Source: Arcticibacter sp045629565 (GTDB lineage: Bacteria > Bacteroidota > Bacteroidia > Sphingobacteriales > Sphingobacteriaceae). Taken from it: a stretch of 64,000 bases of DNA. Shown here in pieces: positions 26,801 through 35,712 of the stretch; positions within the stretch are counted from its first letter, which is position 1; every line of letters starts with the position of its first letter. The stretch spans positions 118,839 through 182,838 of the forward strand of contig NZ_JAZQRL010000125.1 of assembly GCF_045629565.1 (NCBI RefSeq). Direction: 5' to 3'. The position numbers and the translations under genes are program-made. A model generated the notes under the pieces. It was not told where the DNA came from, searched no databases, and saw only the letters and a program-made list of their open reading frames with translations.

Positions 26801-28373
26801 AAAACTGCTTGAAATAACTCGAAATATGTTGCGGACGATCCGAAAGCACAGCAAGAGGAACATCAGTACCCATAGATCCTATAGGCTCCTTTCCGTCAAT
26901 AGCCATTGGCTTAATAATCGTCTCAATATCCTCTCTGGAATAACCAAAAACCTGCTGATATTTTAGAACAGCGTCCTTCGCCAGATTAGTAAAAGCTACT
27001 CTCGGCTCCGGAAGTTCTTCCATATTGATCTTATAATTCTCCAACCACTCACCATAAGGCTGTCCTGAAGCAATTTTATGTTTGATCTCCTGATCTGTGA
27101 TGATCTTTCCTTCCTTAATATCAACAAGAAACATCTTGCCAGGTTGTAAACGACCCTTTTTTATGATGATGCTTTCCGGAATGGGAAGAGCACCGGCTTC
27201 AGAAGCGACAATGATACGTTTGTCATTGGTCATCGCATAGCGAAGCGGCCGTAATCCGTTCCTGTCAAGTAGTGCACCTATCTGACTTCCATCCGTAAAG
27301 GTGAGAGCCGCTGGTCCGTCCCAAGGTTCCATTAACGTCGCATGAAACTCGTAAAAAGCCTTTTTCAGCGGATCCATTTGCTCATTTCCGTCCCATGCTT
27401 CCGGAACCAGCATCATCATGACATGTGGCAGAGATCGGCCTGTATGCGCTAGAATCTCAACAACGTTATCCAGACATGCAGAATCGGACTGGTTACTGTC
27501 TATGACAGGCAGAATAATATCCATATCCTCTTTCGAGAAATAAGACGATGCATAGGATCTTAAACCGGAGTAGAACCAGTTAAGGTTCCCAGTAAGTGTG
27601 TTAATCTCACCATTATGCGCCATAAAGCGGAATGGCTGTGCAAGCTTCCATGATGGGAACGTATTCGTCGAAAAACGACTATGCACCATTCCGAAAGCCG
27701 ACGTAAGCCTTACATCCCCAAGATCCTTATAATAAGTTCTTAGCTGATAGGTGGTAAGCTGCCCTTTATAGACTATTATGCGGCTTGACAGGGAGGCAAT
27801 ATAGAAATCATCACCGTACTTGGTCGTTTCGTTTATCGTTTTCGTTATAAGTCTTCTCAGCACATATAACTTTCGTTCAAAATCTTCGGAATTCACATAC
27901 GAAGCCGGACGCCCGACAAACAACTGTTCAACCGATGGTTCAACAGCCAGTGCCGATTCACCCACAACCGATGGGTCCACCGGAAGGGCTCTGAAACCTA
28001 GCAAAGGTAAACCGACCTTCTCAACGGCACTGACCACAGCCGCCCTGCAAGCTTCTTTCGAACTTGAATCTTTCGGAAAAAACACCATACCAACGCCGTA
28101 ATGGCCAGGCTCGGCGAGATGAATATCAAGAGAAATACATTCTTCCATCAGAAACTCGTGAGGAATCTGTATTAGTAGTCCCGCTCCATCTCCCGTTTCG
28201 GGGTCACACCCGCAGGCTCCCCGGTGTTCCATATTCTCCAGGATCGTCAGCGCATCAGAGACGTTTTGGTGTGTTTTTTGTCCGTTAATATGGGTAATAA
28301 AGCCAACCCCACAAGAATCGTGTTCAAATTCCGGGCGATATAAACCCATCTGGTCATTTTCAGTTTGTTTCAT
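23853..28373 (-). CDS. gltB: glutamate synthase large subunit
   Basis: 1506 residues. The N-terminal glutamine amidotransferase begins at Cys21 (DSCGVGFI) after a short leader that must be removed; next come the central domain, the FMN-binding synthase domain (about 800-1170, KPGEGGQLPGHKV, HDIYSIEDLAQLI, CHLNTCPVGVA holding the 3Fe-4S cysteines) and the GXGXG beta-helix domain (about 1245-1490). With GltD it makes two glutamates from glutamine and 2-oxoglutarate. A 506-base gap upstream holds the SRP RNA. Confidence 0.98.
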   Translation of the reverse strand: MKQTENDQMGLYRPEFEHDSCGVGFITHINGQKTHQNVSDALTILENMEHRGACGCDPETGDGAGLLIQIPHEFLMEECISLDIHLAEPGHYGVGMVFFPKDSSSKEACRAAVVSAVEKVGLPLLGFRALPVDPSVVGESALAVEPSVEQLFVGRPASYVNSEDFERKLYVLRRLITKTINETTKYGDDFYIASLSSRIIVYKGQLTTYQLRTYYKDLGDVRLTSAFGMVHSRFSTNTFPSWKLAQPFRFMAHNGEINTLTGNLNWFYSGLRSYASSYFSKEDMDIILPVIDSNQSDSACLDNVVEILAHTGRSLPHVMMMLVPEAWDGNEQMDPLKKAFYEFHATLMEPWDGPAALTFTDGSQIGALLDRNGLRPLRYAMTNDKRIIVASEAGALPIPESIIIKKGRLQPGKMFLVDIKEGKIITDQEIKHKIASGQPYGEWLENYKINMEELPEPRVAFTNLAKDAVLKYQQVFGYSREDIETIIKPMAIDGKEPIGSMGTDVPLAVLSDRPQHISSYFKQFFAQVTNPPIDPIRERMVMSLATFIGSNGNLLDEDKMHCHVVALKHPILTNYELEKLRSIDTGMFHAKTLQTYFKADGQPGALKNGLERLCRYAEDAVNDGFEVLILSDRAIDSEHAPIPSLLAVSAVHHHLIRLGYRGQVGLVVEAGDVWEVHHFACLLAFGATAINPYLALATIHTLKEESKLETSLDYTYLSKNYIKAICDGLLKIFSKMGISTLQSYQGAQIFEILGINKEVVDRYFSGAVTRIGGLGLDEIAKESLFKHNHGFIHSKPEEQLLSEGGIYQWKRRGEAHLFNPQTVHLLQQATRTNDYSVYKQYAKHVNDQSQKMYTLRGLFDFAHHREPIAIEDVESIESIMKRFATGAMSFGSISHEAHSTLAIAMNRIGGKSNTGEGGEDDIRYQLLPNGDSMRSAIKQVASGRFGVTSYYLANADELQIKMAQGAKPGEGGQLPGHKVDEWIAKVRHSTPGVGLISPPPHHDIYSIEDLAQLIFDLKNANRAARINVKLVSKAGVGTIAAGVAKAHADVILIAGYDGGTGASPISSIKHAGLPWELGLAEAHQTLVRNKLRSRVVLQADGQLKTGRDIAIAALLGAEEWGVATAALVAGGCIMMRKCHLNTCPVGVATQDPELRKLFTGKPEHIVNLFRFIAEELREIMAELGFRTINDMVGRSQFLKVRENNTHWKTKTLDLSSILYPVTNPSNLTLYNSESQDHGMDNIIDWKLLEHAQQALENKTPVFGTFKVKNTDRTIGTLLSNEVSKIYHSAGLPDNTINYKFTGSAGQSFGAFTAKGLSFELEGEANDYVGKGLSGARLAIYPSAESTLVPEDNIIIGNVALYGATSGELFVRGQAGERFAVRNSGATAVVEGVGDHGCEYMTGGRALILGKTGRNFAAGMSGGIAWIYDTDGTFAENCNPEMVDLDPLSGEDEEQILALLKTHMQLTKSHLALFVLSNWAEESRKFIKVFPKEYKRVLQHAQYQPAN

Positions 28374-28640
28374 CAGATTTACAATGCAAATTACGTATTA
28401 AGGTCCTACCTCACAAGTTGAATTCGTCAACAATATTTACAAAACATTCAAGTTAACAAAAGCAAACATAACTTTTCTTAACAAGTTTTTAAAACGATTT
28501 GGGATTTTTTAGCATTCTCCTAATTCACCCTTCCTCTCAAACAATCTCGCAGAATCTTCAAATGCATGAGGGAATTTTTTATCCAAGTTAGCAAATTCTT
28601 ATTTTTTTTCAAAATGATTTTCATGTTTTGTTTTAATTCA
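28374..28640. other. AT-rich intergenic region upstream of gltB and the SRP RNA gene
   Basis: No open frame or hairpin of note is seen. The region separates the minus-strand gltB from the plus-strand SRP RNA and should hold both promoters; only the SRP -7 element at 28641 is clear. I could not assign the gltB promoter. Confidence 0.4.
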
Positions 28641-28648
28641 TACCTTTG
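28641..28648 (+). promoter_or_regulatory. -7 element of the SRP RNA promoter
   Basis: TACCTTTG is a full match to TAnnTTTG and stops 2 bases before the proposed 5' end of the SRP RNA, so transcription should begin near 28652. No clear -33 TTG is found at the usual distance. Confidence 0.55.
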
Positions 28649-28650
28649 TG

Positions 28651-28760
28651 CCAAGGGTTAGTCTTCTACGACCAGCTCCTTTTGAACTCCCCCAGGGCGG
28701 GAACGCAGCAAGGGTAAAAAGTCGTAGCGGTGCGATAGAAGGGGCTAGCCCCTTTTTTTT
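28651..28760 (+). ncRNA. ffs: signal recognition particle RNA, small bacterial type
   Basis: The universally conserved apical domain is complete: CAGG (28693-28696) faces AGCA (28707-28710) across the symmetric loop, and the GCG/CGC stem (28697-28699, 28704-28706) carries a GGAA tetraloop. The closing stems also pair: GGGTTAG (28655-28661) with CTAGCCC (28745-28751), and CTACGAC (28666-28672) with GTCGTAG (28721-28727). A T-run follows at 28753-28760. It binds the Ffh protein for cotranslational membrane targeting. Ends are approximate. Confidence 0.95.
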
Positions 28761-28879
28761 ATTTCAAAAATTCCACTATTTTTTCCTATCCAGATATCAA
28801 AAGTTTACCTTTAGACCGGCTACTGGTTTTCATACAAGTAAATCTCAACACCAGCAGCTATAACTAATTAAAAATTAAC

Positions 28880-29542
28880 ATGAAATTTTTTATTGACACA
28901 GCCAACCTGGCTCAAATTAAAGAAGCTCACGACATGGGAGTTCTTGATGGTGTGACCACAAATCCGAGCTTGATGGCAAAAGAAGGAATTACCGGCCATG
29001 AGAACGTAATTAATCACTACAAAGCTATTTGCGAAATAACGGATGGCGATGTAAGCGCTGAGGTTATAGCTACAACATTCGACGAAATCATCGTTGAGGG
29101 AGAAGCGCTGGCAAAACTGCACCCTAAAATTGTTGTTAAAGTTCCTATGATCAAAGATGGTATAAAGGCCATTAAATACTTCACATCGAAAGGAATCAAA
29201 ACCAATTGCACGCTTGTTTTCTCTGCTGGTCAGGCATTACTGGCTGCTAAAGCTGGTGCGACATATGTATCTCCTTTCGTAGGACGCCTGGACGATATCT
29301 CGACTGATGGTATTGCACTGATCGAAGAGATAGCTACCATCTACGCAAATTACGGATACACTACTCAGATCCTGGCGGCGTCTGTTCGTCACCCAATGCA
29401 CATTGTTCAATGTGCGACCGTAGGTGCTGACGTAATTACTGCTCCCCTATCAGCAATCGCAGCATTACTTAAACACCCTCTCACAGACAGTGGACTCACT
29501 CAGTTCCTTGCAGATCACGCAAAGGCAGCTGGCAAGCAATAA
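28880..29542 (+). CDS. fsa: fructose-6-phosphate aldolase / transaldolase-like protein
   Basis: 220 residues, the short TalC/FSA type (not the 330-residue TalB). Schiff-base Lys87 is in VVKVPMIKDG, aligning with Lys85 of E. coli FSA; DGVTTNPSLMAKEG and the C-terminal ALLKHPLTDSGL are also typical. Enzymes of this type act either as aldolase on fructose-6-phosphate or as transaldolase in the pentose phosphate path; which applies here is undecided. A near -7 match TACCTTTA lies at 28806-28813. It ends before a clear terminator. Confidence 0.93.
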   Translation: MKFFIDTANLAQIKEAHDMGVLDGVTTNPSLMAKEGITGHENVINHYKAICEITDGDVSAEVIATTFDEIIVEGEALAKLHPKIVVKVPMIKDGIKAIKYFTSKGIKTNCTLVFSAGQALLAAKAGATYVSPFVGRLDDISTDGIALIEEIATIYANYGYTTQILAASVRHPMHIVQCATVGADVITAPLSAIAALLKHPLTDSGLTQFLADHAKAAGKQ

Positions 29543-29550
29543 TCATCTTG

Positions 29551-29582
29551 AACGTCCGTGTTTATTACGGACGTTTCTTTTT
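29551..29582 (+). terminator. intrinsic terminator of fsa
   Basis: AACGTCCGT (29551-29559) pairs with ACGGACGTT (29567-29575) around a 7-base loop, followed by a T-rich tail. It lies just before the ypdA start and 8 bases past the fsa stop. Confidence 0.85.
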
Positions 29583-29600
29583 AACTCTACCGTTCTTCCA

Positions 29601-30584
29601 ATGTCCGACACCCTGACACAAGTTGATGTTCTCATAATTGGCGCGGGACCAATTGGACTAACCTGCGGAATTGAAGCTCAGGCAGCTGGCCTATCCTATT
29701 TGATCATTGAAAAAGGATGCCTCGTCAACTCCCTCTATAACTACCCCTCAAACATGACCTTTTTCTCCACTTCCGAGAAACTGGAAATCGGTGGTATCCC
29801 TTTTGTTTCTGTAAATCTTAAGCCTACACGGGCCGAAGCTCTCGAATATTACAGGCGGGCTGCAGTACATTTCAACCTCAATATCCGTCTTTTCGAAGAG
29901 GTCAGCGAAGTGGCCCGGCGTCCGGATAGCCTCTTTTTAATAACCACTAAAAAGGGCTCATACTTAGCAAAAAATATCGTTATATCTACCGGATTCTATG
30001 ACGTTCCGGTGAAATTGAATATTCAAGGGGAAGATCTTCCTAAAGTAAGGCATTATTATAAAGACCCTCATTACTACGCCTTTCAGAATGTCGCTGTAAT
30101 CGGAGCTGGCAACTCCTCTGTTGACGCAGCTCTCGAAACGTTCCGCAAATCAGCCAACGTCACCATGATCATCCGCGGTTCGGAGATCAGCCATCGCGTC
30201 AAGTATTGGGTAAGACCCGATATAATCAACCGTATTAAAGAAGGAAGCATTAAGGCATATTTCAACTCATCTCTGGAAGAAATCACGCCTACAGCTATAA
30301 TCATCCGCACTCCAGAGGGAAAAGTGTCCGTTCCCAACGATTTCGTGCTTGCTATGACAGGCTATCTGCCGAACTTCAATTTCCTTAAAAACATCGGCAT
30401 TGAATGTTCGCTTGACGAATTGCAGCTGCCGACTCACAGTGAGGAGACTATGGAAACCAACGTTCCAAACGTTTATCTCGCAGGTGTAGTGTGCGGCGGA
30501 ATGAATACCCACAGCTATTTTATTGAAAACTCCCGCGTGCACGCGCAAAAAATTGTTAACCATATCCGCTCCTTAACAACTTAA
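29601..30584 (+). CDS. ypdA: YpdA-family NAD(P)/FAD-dependent thiol disulfide reductase
   Basis: 327 residues from ATG at 29601, the usual length of this class; the in-frame codons back to 29490 would run through fsa and the terminator. Two Rossmann motifs are seen: FAD-binding VDVLIIGAGPIGLTCG at the N-terminus and the NAD(P) motif AVIGAGNSSVDAALE near residue 168. YpdA reduces bacillithiol disulfide in Firmicutes, and Bacteroidota also make bacillithiol. A neighbouring role in thiol redox is therefore likely but inferred. Confidence 0.87.
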   Translation: MSDTLTQVDVLIIGAGPIGLTCGIEAQAAGLSYLIIEKGCLVNSLYNYPSNMTFFSTSEKLEIGGIPFVSVNLKPTRAEALEYYRRAAVHFNLNIRLFEEVSEVARRPDSLFLITTKKGSYLAKNIVISTGFYDVPVKLNIQGEDLPKVRHYYKDPHYYAFQNVAVIGAGNSSVDAALETFRKSANVTMIIRGSEISHRVKYWVRPDIINRIKEGSIKAYFNSSLEEITPTAIIIRTPEGKVSVPNDFVLAMTGYLPNFNFLKNIGIECSLDELQLPTHSEETMETNVPNVYLAGVVCGGMNTHSYFIENSRVHAQKIVNHIRSLTT

Positions 30585-30640
30585 TTACCCTCCAATGACG
30601 CCATTTCCAAATTTCTGTTAATTATCGGTCAAACACTCAG

Positions 30641-30648
30641 TATCTTTG
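30641..30648 (+). promoter_or_regulatory. -7 element of the mqnC promoter
   Basis: TATCTTTG matches TAnnTTTG exactly and ends only 5 bases before the mqnC ATG at 30654, so the mRNA would begin almost at the start codon. No convincing -33 TTG is present. Confidence 0.5.
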
Positions 30649-30653
30649 CAGCG

Positions 30654-31778
30654 ATGAACATACAGGACCTATTGCAAAAAGCACTCAACTTTCACTTTCT
30701 AAGTCAGGAAGAGGGTGTGTACCTATTCAAACATGCGACTACCAACGAACTGATGTATACGGCGAATGAACTCCGTAAAAAACAGGTTCCTCATGGTAAA
30801 GTCACTTGGCAGATAGACCGCAATGTTAATACAACCAATGTGTGTATTGCCAATTGCAAGTTTTGTAACTTTTTCAGACGTCCCGGCCATGCCGAAAGCT
30901 ATATCACAGACATCGAGACGTACAAGATTAAAATCGAGGAAACCTTTCGTCTGGGCGGAGATCAGCTGCTTTTACAAGGCGGGCACCATCCCGATCTGGG
31001 GCTTGCATTTTACACCAATCTGTTCAGACAACTGAAAGAACTTTATCCTACCCTGAAATTACATTCCTTAGGCCCTCCCGAGATTGCTCATATTGCAAAG
31101 CTGGAAGGAATAAGTCACACCGAGGTACTGAAGGAGTTAATGGCATCCGGACTCGACTCGCTTCCTGGGGCAGGTGCAGAAATTTTAAACGACCGCGTCC
31201 GTCGGCTGATATCAAAAGGCAAATGCGGCGGGCAGGAATGGCTTGACGTCATGCGAGCCGCACATCAGCTGGGACTAAGTTCTTCCGCAACGATGATGTT
31301 CGGCCATGTAGAAACCATCGAAGAACGCTTTGAGCATCTCGTTTGGATAAGGGAAGTGCAATCAGAGAAACCTGAAGGTACAGAAGGCTTCATTGCCTTC
31401 ATTCCATGGCCATTCCAGGATGACGGCACACTGCTTAAAAGAGTCCGGGGAATCAAAAATGAAGTATCTGCTGATGAATATATCAGAATGTTGTCATTGA
31501 GCCGTATCATGCTTCCGAACATCAAGAATATTCAGGCATCCTGGTTAACAGTCGGCAAAGCAGTCGCGCAGATCTGCCTTCACGCAGGAGCCAATGACTT
31601 CGGCTCCATTATGATAGAAGAGAATGTCGTGAGCGCTGCTGGCGCCCCTCACCGCTTTACATCAGCTGGCATACAACAATCGATCCGTGAGGCTGGGTTT
31701 GAACCTCAGTTACGTAATCAGAAATACGGCTTCAGGGAAGTTCCGCAGGAAATACAACAACAAACGATTACTTATTAA
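30654..31778 (+). CDS. mqnC: cyclic dehypoxanthinyl futalosine synthase
   Basis: 374 residues, full length. The radical SAM CX3CX2C motif is Cys64-Cys68-Cys71 (VCIANCKFCNFF). LDSLPGAGAEIL is the signature that separates MqnC from MqnE. It cyclises dehypoxanthine futalosine in the futalosine route to menaquinone, so this bacterium makes MK by that pathway and other mqn genes should lie elsewhere. A TAnnTTTG element abuts its start. Confidence 0.95.
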   Translation: MNIQDLLQKALNFHFLSQEEGVYLFKHATTNELMYTANELRKKQVPHGKVTWQIDRNVNTTNVCIANCKFCNFFRRPGHAESYITDIETYKIKIEETFRLGGDQLLLQGGHHPDLGLAFYTNLFRQLKELYPTLKLHSLGPPEIAHIAKLEGISHTEVLKELMASGLDSLPGAGAEILNDRVRRLISKGKCGGQEWLDVMRAAHQLGLSSSATMMFGHVETIEERFEHLVWIREVQSEKPEGTEGFIAFIPWPFQDDGTLLKRVRGIKNEVSADEYIRMLSLSRIMLPNIKNIQASWLTVGKAVAQICLHAGANDFGSIMIEENVVSAAGAPHRFTSAGIQQSIREAGFEPQLRNQKYGFREVPQEIQQQTITY

Positions 31779-31831
31779 ATACAGATTCACCACTAATCAT
31801 TATTTTAGGTATTTTCAACAAAAACACCTGA

Positions 31832-32602
31832 ATGACGCTTCAAGCAATTATTGTCGACGACGAAGAATACAGTAGAAAATCACTTTTCTTTCTTATCCAG
31901 GAGAATTGCCCCAACGTACATGTCAGCTATATTGCTCAGTCAGCCCAGGATGCGCGCGACTTTATCGCAAGCAATCGTATAGACCTCGCTTTCCTGGACA
32001 TCGCGATGCCACGAGAAACAGGCTTTGACCTCCTCCCTGCCTTGCAAAAGCAGAACATTATGGTAATTTTTACCACTGCGTACGACCAGTATGCTCTTAA
32101 AGCAATTAGGTCGAACGCCGTGGACTACCTTCTCAAACCAATCGACATATCAGAATTAAAGGAGTCGGTGAGTAAAGCAGAAAGGTGGGCTGGGCTTATC
32201 AGCACTCAGTCGTCTTCCGCGAAAACGGAACCGCGAGCAGACGATTCTGCAAAATCCGCTGAGCCCCGATCCAAGATCACCCTGCCACATGCCCATGGCT
32301 ATCATGTGATCGACCTGGACGAGATTATGTACGTCGAAGCCGATAGTAATTATTCGATATTCCATCTGAAACAGGGCGACAAAATGCTTATCTCGAAACC
32401 GCTCAAAGAGTTTGAACGCTATCTGCAAGAGGGCAATTTCATGCGCATCCATAAATCGGTTATAATCAACTTTCGGTTTGTAAGGGAGTATTCCAGCAAG
32501 AATGGAACCCAGGTAACTTTAAAAGACGGCACCATACTCCCGGTTTCAAGAAGAAGATCGAATGAATTTCAGGAGAGGTCCAGGCTGTACTTCCAAAGGT
32601 AA
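31832..32602 (+). CDS. LytTR-family response regulator
   Basis: 256 residues: receiver domain (1-120) with Asp9/Asp10 and phospho-acceptor Asp56 (LAFLDIAMP), then a LytTR DNA-binding domain (about 145-250; HVIDLDEIMYVEADSNYS, RIHKSVIINFRFV). It is followed after 5 bases by the sensor kinase, so the two form an operon. LytTR regulators bind direct repeats upstream of target genes; none is obvious here. Confidence 0.93.
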   Translation: MTLQAIIVDDEEYSRKSLFFLIQENCPNVHVSYIAQSAQDARDFIASNRIDLAFLDIAMPRETGFDLLPALQKQNIMVIFTTAYDQYALKAIRSNAVDYLLKPIDISELKESVSKAERWAGLISTQSSSAKTEPRADDSAKSAEPRSKITLPHAHGYHVIDLDEIMYVEADSNYSIFHLKQGDKMLISKPLKEFERYLQEGNFMRIHKSVIINFRFVREYSSKNGTQVTLKDGTILPVSRRRSNEFQERSRLYFQR

Positions 32603-32607
32603 ATGAC

Positions 32608-35532
32608 ATGAGATCCAGCGTTAAACTGACCATCCTATTTGTAGCGTTTTTTTCTGCTGTCAAAACCTTCTCCACAACGCTGAATTTCAGGCACTACTCG
32701 GTGAATGATGGCCTGGCCAACTCCACGGTTTACTACATCTTTCAAGATAGCAGAGACTTCATCTGGATAGCGACAGAAAGTGGTGTTAACCGGTTTGACG
32801 GAAATAAATTCGAGCTCTTCACCATGGATAACGGATTATCAGACAATGAGGTCCTTCAAATACATGAGGATTCTGCAGGTAGGATCTGGTTTCTCACACT
32901 CAACGGAAATCTAAGCTATTTCTTCAACGAGCGATTTTTCAATACATCAACCGACCCATGGTTGAAAAAAAGCATGGGAAACGGAAGCCTCACCTCTTTT
33001 TACCAAGATTCATCGTCAAGACTTTGGTTTTCAACAAACCAGAATAAACTGATTCAAATTGATGCCCAAAAAAATATCCGGGTCTTCTCTTCCTCCGAAC
33101 ATTCACTCCTTAATGCTTTTGTATGGGAAACACCTCAGAAAGATCTGATTGCTTTTTCGGAAAAATATTTTTTTAAACTAAGCAAGGAAGGGTTTATACC
33201 CGTGCCCCTGAACCATTACCCCTTGTCGCCAAAAGCAATATTTCGTGATAATGAGAAAAAAAATATTGTCTTCCTTAGTGCAGGTGGGTTGATGCAGTAC
33301 GACGGCTATAAAGTACAGAAGACAGGTCACTTGCTGCAGAAATCGCCGTCGCTTATCAGCGGACTGCTACTCGAAAGAAACCATATCTGGATCGGGACTA
33401 TGGGTACTGGCTTACTATTATACAATAGCCGGAACCAAATTTCCGAAGTACACCTAAAGAACCTCAACATATCGCACATTCTTAAAGACAGACAGGGCAA
33501 CCTTTGGATATCTACTATAGGCGATGGAATTTATCTTCTACCCTATCAGAGAAACTTTGCAAAACACATCACCAAGTCAGACGGTCTGTCGGCCGATGCC
33601 ATTACTAGTATTCTAAAAACCCATAACAAAATCCTTCTCGGGTATAACAACGGAAGTCTGGACATCCTGAAGGGAGAGACAGTCGAAAACATGCTCTCCC
33701 GGCCCGTCAACAATTATGACCCGGTAAGAAAGCTTCATGAAGAGGCACCTGCCGGATCGCTCTGGTACGCTTCAGACAATAGCCTCCTGAAAATCCATGG
33801 TAAGGGAAAACAACTCAACCTGCTGAACGACCCTAAATGGAGTCGTTATGCGTTGAAGTCGTTCAGTCTCGATAACAAGAAAAACCTGGCTGTAGCGATG
33901 GCCTCCGGTGTTTACATTTTGAAAGATAAGGAAAGAGACCAACCTTCCTATTCCGATCTCTCGTCCACATCGCGTTTCCTGGGCCGTGCCTTTGCAGTGC
34001 ATTTCGATCGCGATGGTGGGCTATGGTTCTCGAATATACGGGGGCTTCACTATTTAAAAGGGAAAAATCTTATTCAGCTTTACATCAAGTATCCGCAGCT
34101 TAGACACCGGATTACCGATATCGCAACCCTAGCTGATAATACCATTATCTGTTCTTCTTATGGCTTTGGCATTTTCGTCCTGAAAGACGGTAAGTTATTA
34201 AAAACAATTACTACAAGAGATGGCTTGCCGAGCAACATTTGCAAGAAGCTTTTCGTTGAAGGAAAGAATGCCTGGGTCGTAACAGGAAAAGGCATCAGCA
34301 AAGTTAACTTGCAGGGCGACATACCTGAAGTGAATAACTACGATACAGAAAAAGGACTCCTTTCTAATGAAGTGAACGATATTTACGTCGAGAACGATAC
34401 TGCTTACATTGCCAGTAATATCGGCCTGACTATCTTCAAAGAAGCCCTTAAACCTGAAAAGACCTCCCTGCCTCCCGTGCTCATACGTTCCGTATCTGTA
34501 AACAATAAACCCTCCGGCCTGGAGAAAATAAAAAATCTCTCCTATACCGAGAATAATGTCAGCGTCACTTACATCTGCATGGATTATGCAAACCCGCAGC
34601 GAGTGATGTACAGCTACAGAACCAACCAGAATGAGTTCTGGATCGAAACGAATGAACAAACGATAGAATTCAGCTCACTGAAACCTGGCCGGTATGATCT
34701 CGAGATTAGGGCGAAGAGCATGTATACAGGCTGGACGCATCCTACTAAAATCCATTTTAACATTGATAAACCCCTATGGGTGCGTTGGTGGTTCCTCAGT
34801 CTAACTGTTGCGTCTGCAATTTTTTTACTGTTTTTGCTCGTCCGCCGCTATTACCGCACCAAACAAATTAAGGAGAAAGAGAAGTTAGTCACGAAGACCA
34901 GGCTGATATCTTTAGAACAACAGGCATTGCAAGCAATGATGAACCCTCACTTCATCTTCAATGTGATGAACTCGATTCAGTACTTCATCAATACAAGAGA
35001 CAACGCCATGGCAAACCAGGTTCTTACAGGTTTCGCGCGATTAATCCGCAAGAACCTCGATATCTGCAATAAAAGCTATATCAGCATTCAGGAAGAAATA
35101 ACCTACCTTGGTCTGTATCTTTCACTCGAGAAGCTTCGCTTCGGAGAAAAGATGAGCTATAGCATCACTACCAACACGGATATTGATTTAGCCGATACTT
35201 ATATTCCATCCATGTTGCTTCAACCTTACGTCGAAAACGCAATATGGCATGGTATCATGCCGATGAGCGAACCGGGTGAAATAAACGTGGATATCATCAG
35301 CGCAGAGCATAATCTGATTTTGACCATCCGCGACAACGGGGTAGGGATTGACGAATCACTGAAATCAAAAAGCAGCGATCATATTAGCAGAGGAATGCAG
35401 TTAACCCAGCAAAGAATTGCCCTGATGAACAAGTTCAACAAAAACGCCATGTCTATTTCCGTATCGCAACAAGCTACGGGCGGAACAATGGTGACAGTAA
35501 AAATCCCCCTAAAACCGTTTACTCATTCATAG
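32608..35532 (+). CDS. propeller-type sensor histidine kinase (two-component system, LytS-like)
   Basis: 974 residues with a signal peptide (MRSSVKLTILFVAFFSAVKT), about 600 residues of two-component regulator propeller repeats (IWIATESGVNRFDG-type units), a Y_Y_Y domain (about 635-715), a membrane helix (about 724-748), and a cytoplasmic His_kinase-type kinase with phospho-accepting His781 (MNPHFIFNVMNSIQ) and an HATPase domain (N-box YVENAIWHG; G-box DNGVGID). The periplasmic propeller probably senses an outside cue, often sugar polymers in this phylum; the ligand is unknown. Confidence 0.93.
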   Translation: MRSSVKLTILFVAFFSAVKTFSTTLNFRHYSVNDGLANSTVYYIFQDSRDFIWIATESGVNRFDGNKFELFTMDNGLSDNEVLQIHEDSAGRIWFLTLNGNLSYFFNERFFNTSTDPWLKKSMGNGSLTSFYQDSSSRLWFSTNQNKLIQIDAQKNIRVFSSSEHSLLNAFVWETPQKDLIAFSEKYFFKLSKEGFIPVPLNHYPLSPKAIFRDNEKKNIVFLSAGGLMQYDGYKVQKTGHLLQKSPSLISGLLLERNHIWIGTMGTGLLLYNSRNQISEVHLKNLNISHILKDRQGNLWISTIGDGIYLLPYQRNFAKHITKSDGLSADAITSILKTHNKILLGYNNGSLDILKGETVENMLSRPVNNYDPVRKLHEEAPAGSLWYASDNSLLKIHGKGKQLNLLNDPKWSRYALKSFSLDNKKNLAVAMASGVYILKDKERDQPSYSDLSSTSRFLGRAFAVHFDRDGGLWFSNIRGLHYLKGKNLIQLYIKYPQLRHRITDIATLADNTIICSSYGFGIFVLKDGKLLKTITTRDGLPSNICKKLFVEGKNAWVVTGKGISKVNLQGDIPEVNNYDTEKGLLSNEVNDIYVENDTAYIASNIGLTIFKEALKPEKTSLPPVLIRSVSVNNKPSGLEKIKNLSYTENNVSVTYICMDYANPQRVMYSYRTNQNEFWIETNEQTIEFSSLKPGRYDLEIRAKSMYTGWTHPTKIHFNIDKPLWVRWWFLSLTVASAIFLLFLLVRRYYRTKQIKEKEKLVTKTRLISLEQQALQAMMNPHFIFNVMNSIQYFINTRDNAMANQVLTGFARLIRKNLDICNKSYISIQEEITYLGLYLSLEKLRFGEKMSYSITTNTDIDLADTYIPSMLLQPYVENAIWHGIMPMSEPGEINVDIISAEHNLILTIRDNGVGIDESLKSKSSDHISRGMQLTQQRIALMNKFNKNAMSISVSQQATGGTMVTVKIPLKPFTHS

Positions 35533-35639
35533 CAGCCGATAGCTCAGTTCATTAGCAGAATATATCCTGTATACTTATTATTGCACCATAGAATCTGATT
35601 AACGAACAATAAAAATATTTTTATCTAAGTGTGTGTTTG

Positions 35640-35678
35640 GCGGTTGAAGCTTCCCAAAAGTTTCACCGCTTTTTTTTT
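35640..35678 (+). terminator. intrinsic terminator of the two-component operon
   Basis: GCGGT and ACCGC (35640-35644 with 35665-35669) form the base of a bulged hairpin followed by a run of nine T (35670-35678). The same T-run carries the -33 TTG of the scpB promoter, so the two sites overlap. Confidence 0.75.
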
Positions 35679-35705
35679 GCTTAAATTTTACTTTGGCTAC
35701 CTTTG
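35677..35705 (+). promoter_or_regulatory. Bacteroidota-type promoter for scpB
   Basis: TTG (35677-35679), an 18-base spacer and TACCTTTG (35698-35705) match the consensus. The TTG start at 35713 is only 7 bases downstream, so the mRNA is predicted to be almost leaderless. Confidence 0.65.
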
Positions 35706-35712
35706 CAGTCCA

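Noticed and set aside
35536..35560. tRNA-like start (GATAGCTCAGTTcATTAGCAGA) after the sensor kinase gene
   Set aside because: The D-stem 3' half does not pair and no T-loop or acceptor stem follows; it is a chance similarity.
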